Assembly (NCBI GenBank): GCA_043740085.1
Contig: JAYUCY010000075.1
Coordinates: forward strand, 25,969 to 89,968
Reading direction: 5' to 3'
DNA: 64,000 nucleotides
From: UBA668 sp043740085
GTDB lineage: Bacteria > Actinomycetota > Acidimicrobiia > Acidimicrobiales > Ilumatobacteraceae
The notes below the pieces were generated by a model, which was given only the letters and a program-made list of their open reading frames with translations, was not told the origin of the DNA and did no database searches. Shown piece after piece: positions 14,702 to 25,923 of this stretch; positions within the stretch are counted from its first letter, which is position 1, and every line of letters begins with the position of its first letter. The position numbers were made by a program, and so were the translations under genes.

Positions 14702-16660
14702 GTGTCGTCTGACACCAATCAAGCCAGCGCTAGTTACAGCGCCAAAGACATCCAGGTGCTGGAGGGTCTCGACCCGGTTAGAAAACGCCCTGGCATGTAC
14801 ATTGGTTCCACCGGTTTGGCAGGTCTCCACCACCTCATTTGGGAGGTCGTCGACAACGCAGTCGACGAGGCAATGGCCGGCTTCGCTTCCCGCATCAATG
14901 TGACGTTGATGTCCGAGGGTGGGTGCCGCGTCGAGGACAATGGTCGCGGTTTCCCGGTCGATCCGTACCCGTCCGGCCCACACAAGGGCAAGAGCGCGGC
15001 AGAGGTCGTGCTCACCGTGTTGCACGCCGGCGGCAAGTTCGGCGGCGAGGGCTACAAGGTGTCCGGCGGTCTCCACGGCGTTGGCGTGAGCGTGGTCAAT
15101 GCGCTCAGTGAGCGGCTGCTGCTGGAGGTCGACAAGGGTGGCCGCCGTTACCAGCAGGAGTACGCGCAGGGCGGCAAGCCGCAGGGCAAGATCGCCGACA
15201 TCGGGCCGACACCGGCACACGGTCGCACCACCGGCAGCTCGGTCAGTTTCTGGCCAGACCCCACAGTGTTCGTGGCCGAGGGCACCGAGTTTGTGTCGCG
15301 AACCGTGCTTGAGCGGTTGCAGACGATGGCTTTCTTGAACAAGGGGCTCGAGATCATCTTCCGCGACGAGCGCCCCGACCGCGAGCAGGACGTGACGTTC
15401 CAGTACAAGGGTGGCGTTGTCGACTTTGTCAAGCACCTCAACCAGAGCAAGGAAGCGTTGTTCAGCAAGGTTGCTCACTACGAAGACGAAGAAACCGAAG
15501 GTGGCCAGACGCTGGATATCGCCATCCAGTGGAACACCGGTTACTACGAGGGCATCCACGGCTATGCCAACGGCATCTCCACCATCGAGGGTGGCATGCA
15601 CGTGGAGGGTTTCAAGACGGCCCTCACCAGCGTGGTCAATAAGTACGCCCGTTCGAAGAACCTGCTGAAAGAAAAGGACGACAACCTGCTCGGCGAGGAC
15701 ATTCGCGAGGGCATCACGGCCATCGTGTCGGTCAAGCTGCGCGAGCCACAGTTCGAAGGCCAGACGAAGGCCAAGTTGGGCAACGTGCCCATGCGCAGCT
15801 TCGTGCAGAAGGCCACCAACGAGCGCCTTGCAGAGTGGCTGGAAGAGAACCCGGTCGAGGCCAACAAGTTGGTCAAGAAAGGTCTGGCCGCGGCGCAGGC
15901 TCGCGTGGCAGCGAAGAATGCTCGCAACGCGATTCGCCGCAAGACGGCGCTGGCCGGCGCGGGCATGCCCGACAAGTTGAAGGACTGCAGCTCCGGTAAC
16001 CCGGAAGAGAGCGAGATCTTCATCGTCGAGGGCGACTCGGCTGGTGGTTCGGCGCTCAATGCACGCGACCCACGCACGCAAGCGTTGCTGCCCATCCGCG
16101 GCAAGATCCTCAACGTCGAGCGATCACGCCTGGACAAGATGTTGAAGAACAACGAGATCCAGGCGCTCATTACTGCCATTGGCGGCGGCGTTGGCGACGA
16201 GTTCGATGCGGCGAAGGCTCGCTATCACAAGGTCATCATCCTGTGCGACGCCGATGTTGACGGCAGCCACATCCGCACCCTGCTACTCACGTTCTTCTTC
16301 CGTCAGATGCGCACGATGGTGGAGGCCGGGTACGTGTACATCGCTCAGCCGCCACTGTTCTCCACACTGGTTGGCAAGGAGAAGATCTACCTGAAGGACG
16401 AGCACGCCAAGAACCGCTTCCTTGAGGCCCACCCCAACCACAAGAACGACTTCAACCGGTTGAAGGGTCTTGGCGAGATGGACTGGCAGGAACTGAAGCC
16501 GACAACGATGGATGTGAGCACGCGCACCCTGCTGCAGATCACCGTTGAGGAGGCTGCCTTGGCCGACGAGATCACCAGCGTGCTGATGGGCGACGACGTC
16601 GACCTTCGCAAGCAGTTCATCACCACCAACGCCCGCGACGTACGGAACCTGGACTTCTGA
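14702..16660 (+). CDS. gyrB: DNA gyrase subunit B
   Basis: This 652-aa ATPase subunit of gyrase carries the GHKL ATPase domain (VRKRPGMYIGSTG, WEVVDNAVDEAMAG, GLHGVGVSVVNALS), the transducer, and the TOPRIM motifs EGDSAGGSA and DADVDGSHIRTLLLTF. It ends in the usual RNLDF-type C-terminus. The GTG at 14702 has GAGG 6 bases upstream and gives the family N-terminus; the longer frame from 14459 is not supported. gyrA follows after a single base. Confidence 0.98.
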   Translation: MSSDTNQASASYSAKDIQVLEGLDPVRKRPGMYIGSTGLAGLHHLIWEVVDNAVDEAMAGFASRINVTLMSEGGCRVEDNGRGFPVDPYPSGPHKGKSAAEVVLTVLHAGGKFGGEGYKVSGGLHGVGVSVVNALSERLLLEVDKGGRRYQQEYAQGGKPQGKIADIGPTPAHGRTTGSSVSFWPDPTVFVAEGTEFVSRTVLERLQTMAFLNKGLEIIFRDERPDREQDVTFQYKGGVVDFVKHLNQSKEALFSKVAHYEDEETEGGQTLDIAIQWNTGYYEGIHGYANGISTIEGGMHVEGFKTALTSVVNKYARSKNLLKEKDDNLLGEDIREGITAIVSVKLREPQFEGQTKAKLGNVPMRSFVQKATNERLAEWLEENPVEANKLVKKGLAAAQARVAAKNARNAIRRKTALAGAGMPDKLKDCSSGNPEESEIFIVEGDSAGGSALNARDPRTQALLPIRGKILNVERSRLDKMLKNNEIQALITAIGGGVGDEFDAAKARYHKVIILCDADVDGSHIRTLLLTFFFRQMRTMVEAGYVYIAQPPLFSTLVGKEKIYLKDEHAKNRFLEAHPNHKNDFNRLKGLGEMDWQELKPTTMDVSTRTLLQITVEEAALADEITSVLMGDDVDLRKQFITTNARDVRNLDF

Positions 16661-16661
16661 C

Positions 16662-19139
<2,478 letters not shown>

Positions 19140-19239
19140 TCGTCTCGCGCTGCGGCCTACTACGCGAACAGCTTGCGTCCCGGCGCCATCTTGTGGCCAC
19201 GGCCACCGCAACCAATCGTTCAACGAACAGGGGTGTGTG

Positions 19240-19551
19240 ATGCGCGAGCGCAAATCAGAGAAGTGTTCTGGGCAGGCGACGGTGCTGTTGTTGGTCGTCG
19301 TTGCCCTCGTCGTGGTGATGATGGCAGCAACGGCACATTTTGCCGGTCGTGTGGTCACACGCGAGCAGGCGCAGATTGCCGCCGATGCAGCAGCCCTGGC
19401 CGGAACTGACGGTGGTCGACCCGCTGCAGCGCAGCTTGCCCGTGCGAACGGCGGCGTACTGGTCTCGTTCACGCTGGTCGGCGAAGCGGTGCAGGTGGTG
19501 GTGAGGGTCGATGACGCAACTGCCACTGCTCGTGCGACGCGCGCCCCTTGA
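19240..19551 (+). CDS. TadE/TadG-like small secreted or membrane protein
   Basis: The product is 103 aa. A short basic N-terminus with GQATVLLLVVVALVVVMMAA forms one transmembrane segment, followed by the heptad REQAQIAADAAALAGT and a short extracytoplasmic part. This pattern is typical of TadE/Flp-pilus-assembly-like proteins such as Rv3654c-type genes. No pilus genes lie nearby, so the role is unknown. The ATG at 19240 is chosen because it places the helix at the N-terminus; the longer frame inside gyrA is a shadow. Confidence 0.65.
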   Translation: MRERKSEKCSGQATVLLLVVVALVVVMMAATAHFAGRVVTREQAQIAADAAALAGTDGGRPAAAQLARANGGVLVSFTLVGEAVQVVVRVDDATATARATRAP

Positions 19552-19578
19552 CGCGCGTGCGTTGCCTACACTCGCGGT

Positions 19579-20658
19579 GTGGATACCGGCGTGCCCCCCA
19601 CCGACGAGAACATGGTCACCCGCGCCGATTCCCCGGCAGTCCCTCCCGGGCCAACGCAAGGTGCGGTGCAAGCACACGGTGCCGTGCCGTCCAATGGGGC
19701 CACGCCAACCCACGGTGCGGTTCAGTCAAACGGTGCGGTTCAGTCAAACGGTGCCATGAAATCGAACGGTGCCCGCAACGGCAGCGCGAAGAAGTCGGGG
19801 GCGAAGTCGGGTCGCTTGCGTGCAACGCCGACAGCTCGAGCGCATCGTGTCGCAGCCGACACGGCGGTGGCACCGATCGAGGTGACAGGGTTGACCGAGC
19901 CGGATTCTCTCGATGACATCACCCTGCCCGAGGCTTGGGCGCTACCGACCATCGTTCCCGCCGAGCCCGATGTCGTACCGGTGATCCCCGAGCCCGATCC
20001 CGTGCTGCCGACTTTGCCCTCGGAGGGCACCGAAACATCTCTCGTGCCGGTCGTGCCGCCCGTAGTGCCGCCAGAGTTCACCGACAGTGACGGCACCGAT
20101 GGCATGCCGTCGTTGGCCCGCCCGAAGAAGCCGATGCGTCCGCTGCGCAAGCCCACGGTGGTCACCCGCCGCCGGCCCAGGGTACGACGCGTCACCCGCG
20201 TGGTTCGCCATGTGGATACGTGGAGTGTTTTCAAGGTTGCGGTGGTATTCAACCTGTTCCTGTACGGCGTATGTCTGACGGCCGGCGTGCTGTTGTGGCA
20301 GGTCGCCCAGAACACCGGCACGGTCGACAACGTCGAGCGCTTCTTCGAGAACTTCGGCTGGGAGACCTTTCAGCTCAAGGGCGGCGAGATCTTCCACAAT
20401 GCATGGATCGCTGGCCTGTTTGTGATCGTTGGGCTCACTGGCCTGGCGGTACTGTTGGCCACCCTGTTCAACCTGATCACCGATCTGGTCGGGGGCATTC
20501 GGGTGAGCGTGCTGGAGGAAGAAGTCGTTGCTCGCGAGGAGCGCGGTTTGGGCTGGCGCCGTCTCGCTCGCCGCCCTACGCCGGCAGCAACTGCAACCGC
20601 GCCGCCAACGCCGCCAACGGAGGCGCCGCCGCCGGAGCCGCAGTCGCAGACGGCTTGA
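19579..20658 (+). CDS. DUF3566 membrane protein downstream of gyrA
   Basis: The product is 359 aa. A long, low-complexity, Pro/Ala-rich N-terminal half (about residues 1-205) includes six hexapeptide repeats. It is followed by the DUF3566 domain: a basic segment RRVTRVVRHVDTWSVFKVA and two transmembrane helices flanking an extracytoplasmic loop (VERFFENFGWETFQLKG). DUF3566 proteins sit beside gyrA in many actinobacteria (Rv0007 in M. tuberculosis). Function is not established. Start is GTG 19579; nearby GTGs are alternatives. Confidence 0.85.
   Translation: MDTGVPPTDENMVTRADSPAVPPGPTQGAVQAHGAVPSNGATPTHGAVQSNGAVQSNGAMKSNGARNGSAKKSGAKSGRLRATPTARAHRVAADTAVAPIEVTGLTEPDSLDDITLPEAWALPTIVPAEPDVVPVIPEPDPVLPTLPSEGTETSLVPVVPPVVPPEFTDSDGTDGMPSLARPKKPMRPLRKPTVVTRRRPRVRRVTRVVRHVDTWSVFKVAVVFNLFLYGVCLTAGVLLWQVAQNTGTVDNVERFFENFGWETFQLKGGEIFHNAWIAGLFVIVGLTGLAVLLATLFNLITDLVGGIRVSVLEEEVVAREERGLGWRRLARRPTPAATATAPPTPPTEAPPPEPQSQTA
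19660..19767. repeat. Six in-frame 18-bp repeats in the DUF3566 gene
   Basis: Six consecutive 18-bp units, each starting GGTGC or GGGGC, encode hexapeptides of the form G-A-x-x-x-[HN]. Units 4 and 5 (19714-19731 and 19732-19749) are identical. This suggests recent slippage expansion in the disordered N-terminus. Confidence 0.9.
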
Positions 20659-20698
20659 GTGTTTTCCAGACCTCCCGCTAGCCTTTCCTACCGCTACT

Positions 20699-20775
20699 GG
20701 GGCTATAGCTCAGTCGGTTAGAGCGCATCCCTGATAAGGATGAGGTCCACAGTTCGATTCTGTGTAGCCCCACCA
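20699..20775 (+). tRNA. tRNA-Ile(GAT)
   Basis: A full cloverleaf is visible. The acceptor stem GGGGCTA pairs with TAGCCCC (20765-20771). The D-arm contains AGTCGGTTA, the anticodon GAT is at 20733-20735 in the loop CTGATAA, and the T-arm contains GTTCGATTC. The 3' CCA is encoded at 20773-20775. Position downstream of gyrA is conserved in actinobacteria. Confidence 0.97.
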
Positions 20776-20800
20776 CATAACACCTGGTAGACGAGTTGCA

Positions 20801-20828
20801 AGGCCCCCGCAAGGGGGCCTTCGTCGTT
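20801..20828 (+). terminator. Rho-independent terminator after tRNA-Ile
   Basis: AGGCCCCC and GGGGGCCT form an 8-bp stem with a GCAA tetraloop at 20801-20820, followed by TCGTCGTT. It lies 25 bases after the tRNA. Confidence 0.85.
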
Positions 20829-20839
20829 CCCAAGTCCGC

Positions 20840-21001
20840 GCGCAGGAGATCCTCAGGACGGTGGGTCTCGACGCGCCCTGCGCATTGCCAGAGATGGCTG
20901 GCAACCTGCGGTGGGTTGCCGTGCATATGATCGAGGAGACCGCCCGCCACGCTGGCCACGCCGACATCATCCGCGAGACCATCGACACCAGCCGCAGTTG
21001 A
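20840..21001 (+). pseudogene. C-terminal remnant of a DinB/DUF664-family gene
   Basis: The frame ending at TGA 20999-21001 reads NLRWVAVHMIEETARHAGH followed by ADIIRETID. This matches the conserved C-terminus of DinB-like (DUF664) proteins. Only about 54 codons remain, with no start and nothing of the N-terminal part before the tRNA terminator. It is therefore a truncated remnant. Confidence 0.7.
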
Positions 21002-21119
21002 GTACACCGATGGTGGGCAACGACGCTGGCCGACAAGGCATCGCCACTCGGCTGATCGAGAGAGCGATGCAATGCCGCTAGGCGCTGGACGCTGGCTGCA
21101 CTTCGGGCAATCTGCTCGG

Positions 21120-21710
21120 GTGTCACGGGTCCGAGACTCCTTCGCTCTCGGGGCAGCAATCTTGGCGGCTGTGTTGGTGTCAGGGTTCCTTTTGGCGGGC
21201 TGCTCCCCGGATGACATCTCAGGCGTGAGGCTGTCCGATCAGGGTGCGCCCGTACTCGTGAACTGCGGCACCTACTTCCGAAGCGTCAAGGCGTACGACG
21301 CGAGTTCCGGACGGTTGCTCTGGTCTGCTGGCAAACCAAAGCAGTCGTCCGACTCTGGAGTCGCTGAGGTCGAGTTGGGTGTTCTTCCAGACAAGGACTG
21401 GGTTGAGGATTCACCGTTGAAGATGAACACATCGCCTACCGCGTGGCGGTTCATCGTGTCAAGATCTGGCTACAGCGATCCGACCACGTGGGAAGTGGCG
21501 GCGTCGGATCTGTCGGCCGATCAGGTATTCGTCCTTGGAACGGGAGAGAGGGTTTCGCCGGAGCACTTTCGAGGCAAGACGTGTGGGTACGACCCGCCCG
21601 TTCCATCACTAGTGACCCGCGTGGTACTAATTGTCCTCGTGGTTGGAGCGGTGGCGTTGACCACAAGCACCGTGTACAGGTCGCGACGGCGCACACGAAC
21701 CCTGCGTTAG
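21120..21710 (+). CDS. Hypothetical lipoprotein with C-terminal membrane anchor
   Basis: The product is about 196 aa if read from GTG 21120; a start at 21072 is possible but puts 16 extra residues before the signal. The N-terminus is a lipoprotein signal (RVRDSFALGAAILAAVLVSG then FLLAGC lipobox). A 120-residue extracytoplasmic part with two further cysteines follows, then a transmembrane helix (VVLIVLVVGAVALTT) and a basic tail. I do not recognise a domain. Its place beside a gene remnant suggests accessory DNA. Confidence 0.5.
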   Translation: MSRVRDSFALGAAILAAVLVSGFLLAGCSPDDISGVRLSDQGAPVLVNCGTYFRSVKAYDASSGRLLWSAGKPKQSSDSGVAEVELGVLPDKDWVEDSPLKMNTSPTAWRFIVSRSGYSDPTTWEVAASDLSADQVFVLGTGERVSPEHFRGKTCGYDPPVPSLVTRVVLIVLVVGAVALTTSTVYRSRRRTRTLR

Positions 21711-21760
21711 ATGCGGCCAACGCCCAGATCTGCCAGTGAGAATGGGATCTGCAGAGCCCG

Positions 21761-22810
21761 TCACGTGCCGACTCGGTGCCAGCTGGCGCTGCGGCCGGTG
21801 CCGTCGTTGGCGATCATGCCGTCGTTCTTCAGCTCGCTGAGAACGAGGCGGATGGTGTTGTCACTGATGCCGGGCAAGGTTCTGCGGATGTCGGCGATGG
21901 TGAACGGGGTCGGGGCATGCAGCAGCACGAAGTCGCGTACCCGGTCCTGCTTGGTACCGCGTCCAGTCCCGGCAGCAACCCGGGTTGCGAAGCGTGTGTA
22001 GGCGGCGTCGAGTCGCCCGAGCAGGTAGCCGGCCCACGGCCACGCGGCGTGTTGTCCGTCGTCGAACCAGCCCTTCGTCGATGCCGCGAGGGACAGGTAG
22101 TACTCGTCGTTCGTTTCGTAGATGAGTTGTTCCACGCTCACGTATTTGCCGACCCCGTAGCCGGTTCGCTGGAGCAGGTGTGCGGTGGCGAGCCGCGCCA
22201 CGCGACCGTTCCCATCGGCGAAGGGGTGGATGCACAGCAGGTCGAGCACGAACATGGCGATCACCAGGAGGGGGTGGGTCTCGTTGTCGCGGAGCGCTGT
22301 GTTGGTTCGGGAGACGAGCTCATCCATGTAGAACGGTGTCTCCAGCCAACCGACCGGGGTGAAGCGGGTGCTGGTACTGCCGTCCGGGTGGCGATCGATG
22401 ACCAGGTTGTCCTCGACCTTGAAGTTGCCGCCGCGTCCGTCGGTGAAGGAGAACAGGAGTCGATGGAGGTGCACCACCAGGCCGACGGTGAGTTCACCCG
22501 GGTCCTGTTGGTTGAGGTAGTCGAGCGCGGCGCTGTAGCCGGCGAACTCCGCTTCGCTTCGGTCGCGAATGCGTTGCGGATTCCCCGACACGAGGTTGGG
22601 CACCCGGGCATCGGCCACGTGCACACCCTCGATAGCGCTCGAGGCGGTGACGGACTCGATACGCGCCTGTTCCTGCAGGGCGCCGAGCAGTTGCGGAAGT
22701 TGGTCGCGGTAGCGCGCTTCGGCGCCGGCCGCCATGTCGATCCGGCGCAGCAGGCTGACGATGTCACCTGGGACAGGATCGAGCGTGCTCGCTCGTGTGA
22801 AGCTCCTCAT
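21761..22810 (-). CDS. Fic-family protein with winged-helix C-terminus
   Basis: This is a Fic-domain AMP-transferase-type protein of about 349 aa. The catalytic motif HPFADGNGRVAR is intact. The N-terminal SSAIEG matches the (S/T)xxxE(G/N) inhibitory helix of class II Fic proteins, so activity is expected to be autoinhibited. The C-terminal 70 residues (FTIADIRRTLPGISDNTIRLV) form a winged helix, suggesting DNA binding or autoregulation. The ATG at 22810 is preferred; ATG 22834 would add eight residues. Two copies of a 10-bp repeat lie just upstream. No cognate antitoxin gene is adjacent. Confidence 0.9.
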   Translation of the reverse strand: MRSFTRASTLDPVPGDIVSLLRRIDMAAGAEARYRDQLPQLLGALQEQARIESVTASSAIEGVHVADARVPNLVSGNPQRIRDRSEAEFAGYSAALDYLNQQDPGELTVGLVVHLHRLLFSFTDGRGGNFKVEDNLVIDRHPDGSTSTRFTPVGWLETPFYMDELVSRTNTALRDNETHPLLVIAMFVLDLLCIHPFADGNGRVARLATAHLLQRTGYGVGKYVSVEQLIYETNDEYYLSLAASTKGWFDDGQHAAWPWAGYLLGRLDAAYTRFATRVAAGTGRGTKQDRVRDFVLLHAPTPFTIADIRRTLPGISDNTIRLVLSELKNDGMIANDGTGRSASWHRVGT

Positions 22811-22843
22811 ATAACACCACAAACCTATCAACATCGAGACTCT

Positions 22844-22874
22844 TTGGGTAGTTTATGAGGTTCGTTGGGTAGTT
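22844..22874. promoter_or_regulatory. Candidate operator: two TTGGGTAGTT repeats upstream of fic
   Basis: TTGGGTAGTT occurs exactly at 22844-22853 and 22865-22874, 21 bp apart, i.e. two helical turns on the same face. They lie 34-64 bp upstream of the Fic start on its 5' side. Binding by the Fic winged-helix domain is inference. Confidence 0.45.
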
Positions 22875-22886
22875 GCGGCGCGGGCG

Positions 22887-23085
22887 TCACTTCGACGCCG
22901 CCGATGACGGCGGGGAGTACTCCAGTGCTTGGAGGAGCGCGTCGTCGTGCTGTGGGAAGAGGTGGCCGTAGCGGTCGATGGGCGCAGGTTGGTGACCGTC
23001 GGCCACCAACGCGCGTGCCACTCGCTCACGGTGATGCGTCCGAGGCGCGGATCAGATTTCGCTGTCTCTGCTGATGCAACCGGAG
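22887..23085 (-). pseudogene. Tyrosine-recombinase (integrase) remnant with internal deletion
   Basis: On the minus strand the upstream part reads DPRLGRITVSEWHARWW then PTVTNLRPST, the N-terminal region of phage/ICE integrases. A different frame directly downstream reads IDRYGHLFPQHDDALLQAL and stops at 22887-22889; this is the family's extreme C-terminus. The whole catalytic core, including the RHRY residues, is missing. The two parts join at TCGACC near 22974-22978, which fits both frames. Confidence 0.75.
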
Positions 23086-23089
23086 TGCC

Positions 23090-25519
23090 CTACTCCATGC
23101 GCAGCGCCACCGCAGCTCGCGTGCGTGCCGCCGACCAACCGGGTCCGAGCGCGGCGAGGTTGGCGAGTACGAGTACGAGCACCGCGATGGTCGCGATCAC
23201 CCGGATCGGCAAGACCGGTCCGGAGACGATGCCGATGTTCTCGACGATATTGGTCCACACGAGCCGACCGATGACGATGCCCAGCGGCACTCCGATGAGC
23301 ACGCCGGGCACGACCAGCAGTGTTGCGTGCCAGGCGACGCTGCCCGACACCTGGCCCCTGGTGAATCCGAGAGCCTTGAGCACGCCGATCTGGTGTCTGC
23401 CGCGGCGCACCGAGAGCACCAACGCATGCAGCAGGGCGGCAGCGGCGATAGCGCCGACGATCAGGGCGAGGAGCAGTGGTTGTCGCTGTACGAGGCCGAG
23501 GTTGCCGATCTGGGCCGGTGGCTGGGGCAGCGTGAAGGTGGTGGGGAATGCTGCCTTCAGGGCGGCCATCGTGGCCACGCGGTCGGCGTCAGGGTCGATC
23601 CACACCGCGTACACCGCTGGAATGCTGTTGGGTGCGAGACGGGCAAACGCCTCCGGGGCGACAAAGGCCCCATTGCCCGGGAGTGACCCGAGGCCGTCGT
23701 TGATCACCGCCTCGCCGACGACGGTGAGGTCGGCCCCCTGTGACGGATCGCCGGGTGGCAGGTGCACGGTGTCGCCGAGGTGAGCGCCGAGGTCGCGCAT
23801 CGTCGTTCGGCCGAGCGCAACTTCGGCCGGCCCCACCGGTGGGCGGCCGCGGGTCACGATGGGTGACGACGGCGCGCCGATGGTCGGGATGAAGTCCGTC
23901 AGCGTGAAGTCCGCCCCTCCTTTCGGGCCACCATTGGCGCTGTCGATCCCGGCGACGCGAATGCCCGGGATTGCCGCCAGTCGCTCGTGGGTCGCGGCGG
24001 CCTGCGCGGCATTGGCGTCGTTGCCGACCGATACATCCCACGTCGCGCCGTAGCGTGCGGGCGCCGTGCGTAGGTCGTAGTAGCTCGCGGTCAGCGACCA
24101 TGCCGCAACTCCGATCGCCGAGGCGAGCGCCACTCCGGCGATCGCCGACCCCAACGCCACGCCGCCGGCCCGGCGAGAACCGGTCATCGCCAGCCCGGCG
24201 ACGCCGGTGGTGGGCAGCATCCCCGTCAGCCCGCGCGGCGTGTGCGCCGCGGTAGCTGCCGTGCGCCGGCGGAGCGTGGCCACCGGCAGGACGGCTGCAG
24301 TGAGGACTAGGAGCGCGACGAGTGGCAGCCCCAGCGTCAGCACGAGCCCGTCGATGCGGATGCCTGGGTATGGTTCGGCTGCCCGCCCGATGCCGGTAGG
24401 CCCGAGCGGAGACAGAACGATCGCCACCACCAGAGCCGTCGCAGTGGCACCCAACGCGATGACCGCGGTGCGCAAGGTCTGCGACCACACCATGGTGCCC
24501 TTGGTCATGCCGATCGCACTGAGCAGGTGGGAGTCGCTCCACTCCCGCCGCGTCTGGCGGGCCACCGCCTGACCGACGAACACGAAGCCGGCGATTGCCA
24601 CGAAGAGGGCGATCAGCTGAAAGCTGCGTGCCTCGAGAGCGATCGCCTCCTTGGCCGTGCCCGCCTGCAGGTTAAACCCCTTCGGGTCGAACTCCATCAC
24701 ACGGTTCGGCCAGCGGGCAGTGAACGCTTGTTGCACATCGGCCACCGAGGCACCAGGCGCCAATTGCACCGCAACTCCGAGTCCATACCGGGCTGCGTCG
24801 CCGTGGATCTGTTCCCACCATGCGGGCCCGGTCTCCAGTATGGCCTGTTCGCTATAGATCGATCCTCCGCCCAGCCGCGCCGACAGGTCGCGCGGATGGC
24901 GCACGACGCCCACAACCGTGACCGTGGTTTTCATGCCGCCGGGGTGGGCCTTTCCCTCGCCGGCGGCGTCGAACTCGTCGAACCGGTAGGGCGTGACGAC
25001 GAGCTGGTCGCCCAGTTGAAGATGGAGAAGTTTCTGTTCCTCTTCGTTGACGACGGCCTCGGCCGGATTGTTCGGATCGGACCGCCGGCCTGCCACGACG
25101 ATCGGCCGCCCGATCGAGGCGACGGCCTCGGGATCGATCGCGACCGGAAACACTTGACGGGTCCAGGCATCGGGCTGGTCGGCGCGTGCCACCCCAGCGA
25201 CCACCACCGTGACGCGACCGGCGCTCCTGACCGCAGGGAGCCCGTGCAGGAACTGCAGCACGTCCTGATAGTCGAAGTTCGCGCAGATGAATTGCACGTC
25301 TTGCGACGGTGGCACCCCGTCGGGGCAGCCGAACATAGTCAACGCGGCGGCGTCCTCGTAGGTGGTGAACCGCTCGAAGGAGGTCGAGGTGCGCCGGGCG
25401 ATGCCCCACAGACCGATGGCTGCGCCCCCGGCCACGCCGGCGAACAGCGCAAGGGCGACAGTGGCGCCGAGGTATCGGCGGATCAACCCACTCGCTTGCA
25501 CCCACGCCGCGTTCCTCAC
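23090..25519 (-). CDS. FtsX-like ABC transporter permease
   Basis: This large permease of about 809 aa is of the MacB/FtsX superfamily. A first transmembrane helix (GATVALALFAGVAGGAAIGL) is followed by a periplasmic MacB-like domain and two sets of FtsX helices (AIALEARSFQLIALFVAIAG... and LLLALIVGAIAAAALLHALV...). The C-terminal half repeats the arrangement. GTG 25519 starts just before the first helix; the upstream extension to 25597 is Arg/His-rich and unsupported. No ATP-binding partner lies next to it, so it is an orphan permease; substrate unknown. Confidence 0.85.
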   Translation of the reverse strand: MRNAAWVQASGLIRRYLGATVALALFAGVAGGAAIGLWGIARRTSTSFERFTTYEDAAALTMFGCPDGVPPSQDVQFICANFDYQDVLQFLHGLPAVRSAGRVTVVVAGVARADQPDAWTRQVFPVAIDPEAVASIGRPIVVAGRRSDPNNPAEAVVNEEEQKLLHLQLGDQLVVTPYRFDEFDAAGEGKAHPGGMKTTVTVVGVVRHPRDLSARLGGGSIYSEQAILETGPAWWEQIHGDAARYGLGVAVQLAPGASVADVQQAFTARWPNRVMEFDPKGFNLQAGTAKEAIALEARSFQLIALFVAIAGFVFVGQAVARQTRREWSDSHLLSAIGMTKGTMVWSQTLRTAVIALGATATALVVAIVLSPLGPTGIGRAAEPYPGIRIDGLVLTLGLPLVALLVLTAAVLPVATLRRRTAATAAHTPRGLTGMLPTTGVAGLAMTGSRRAGGVALGSAIAGVALASAIGVAAWSLTASYYDLRTAPARYGATWDVSVGNDANAAQAAATHERLAAIPGIRVAGIDSANGGPKGGADFTLTDFIPTIGAPSSPIVTRGRPPVGPAEVALGRTTMRDLGAHLGDTVHLPPGDPSQGADLTVVGEAVINDGLGSLPGNGAFVAPEAFARLAPNSIPAVYAVWIDPDADRVATMAALKAAFPTTFTLPQPPAQIGNLGLVQRQPLLLALIVGAIAAAALLHALVLSVRRGRHQIGVLKALGFTRGQVSGSVAWHATLLVVPGVLIGVPLGIVIGRLVWTNIVENIGIVSGPVLPIRVIATIAVLVLVLANLAALGPGWSAARTRAAVALRME

Positions 25520-25882
25520 TCGCTCACCGTACCCACGCCGACAGTGGCCGTGCGAGGGTGCCAACCGGTGTGCCCGAGGTGTGGCAGGCACCACCATTGC
25601 GCGGTGAGCGCCGGCAGGAACGGCGGCGGAAACCGTCAGGCACCGATCATTCGTTCGAAGGATGCTCCATCGCCAGGTGCGAGTTCACGGTGGCCACTAC
25701 AGCGTGGAGCGTGCTGCGCACATCCGACAGATTGAGTTCTGGACGAAGGATGGTGCGCACGAGGTCAGACGTGTCGCGCTGATCTTTGATGCACGCACGT
25801 GGACGACGAGTTCCCAGCGTCAACCGACCAACGAGCCAGTCGTCAAGCCTGAGCCACGCGACTCGCCGAGCGAAACCAATGT

Positions 25883-25920
25883 TGAATTCAATGGTGGCTA
25901 CGTCGGGACCATTGAATTCA
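25883..25920. repeat. Perfect 13-bp inverted repeat with GAATTC in each arm
   Basis: TGAATTCAATGGT (25883-25895) and ACCATTGAATTCA (25908-25920) are exact inverted copies around a 12-base spacer. It is AT-richer than its surroundings and lies about 160 bases before the PfpI-type gene. It may be an operator or an RNA hairpin. Confidence 0.75.
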
Positions 25921-25923
25921 CGG

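Noticed and set aside
14639..16081. A 480-aa minus-strand frame inside gyrB
   Set aside because: Complete overlap with gyrB, whose motifs are intact.
20699..23090. An att-site pair made by duplication of the tRNA-Ile 3' end
   Set aside because: I found no second copy of the tRNA 3' sequence near the integrase remnant.
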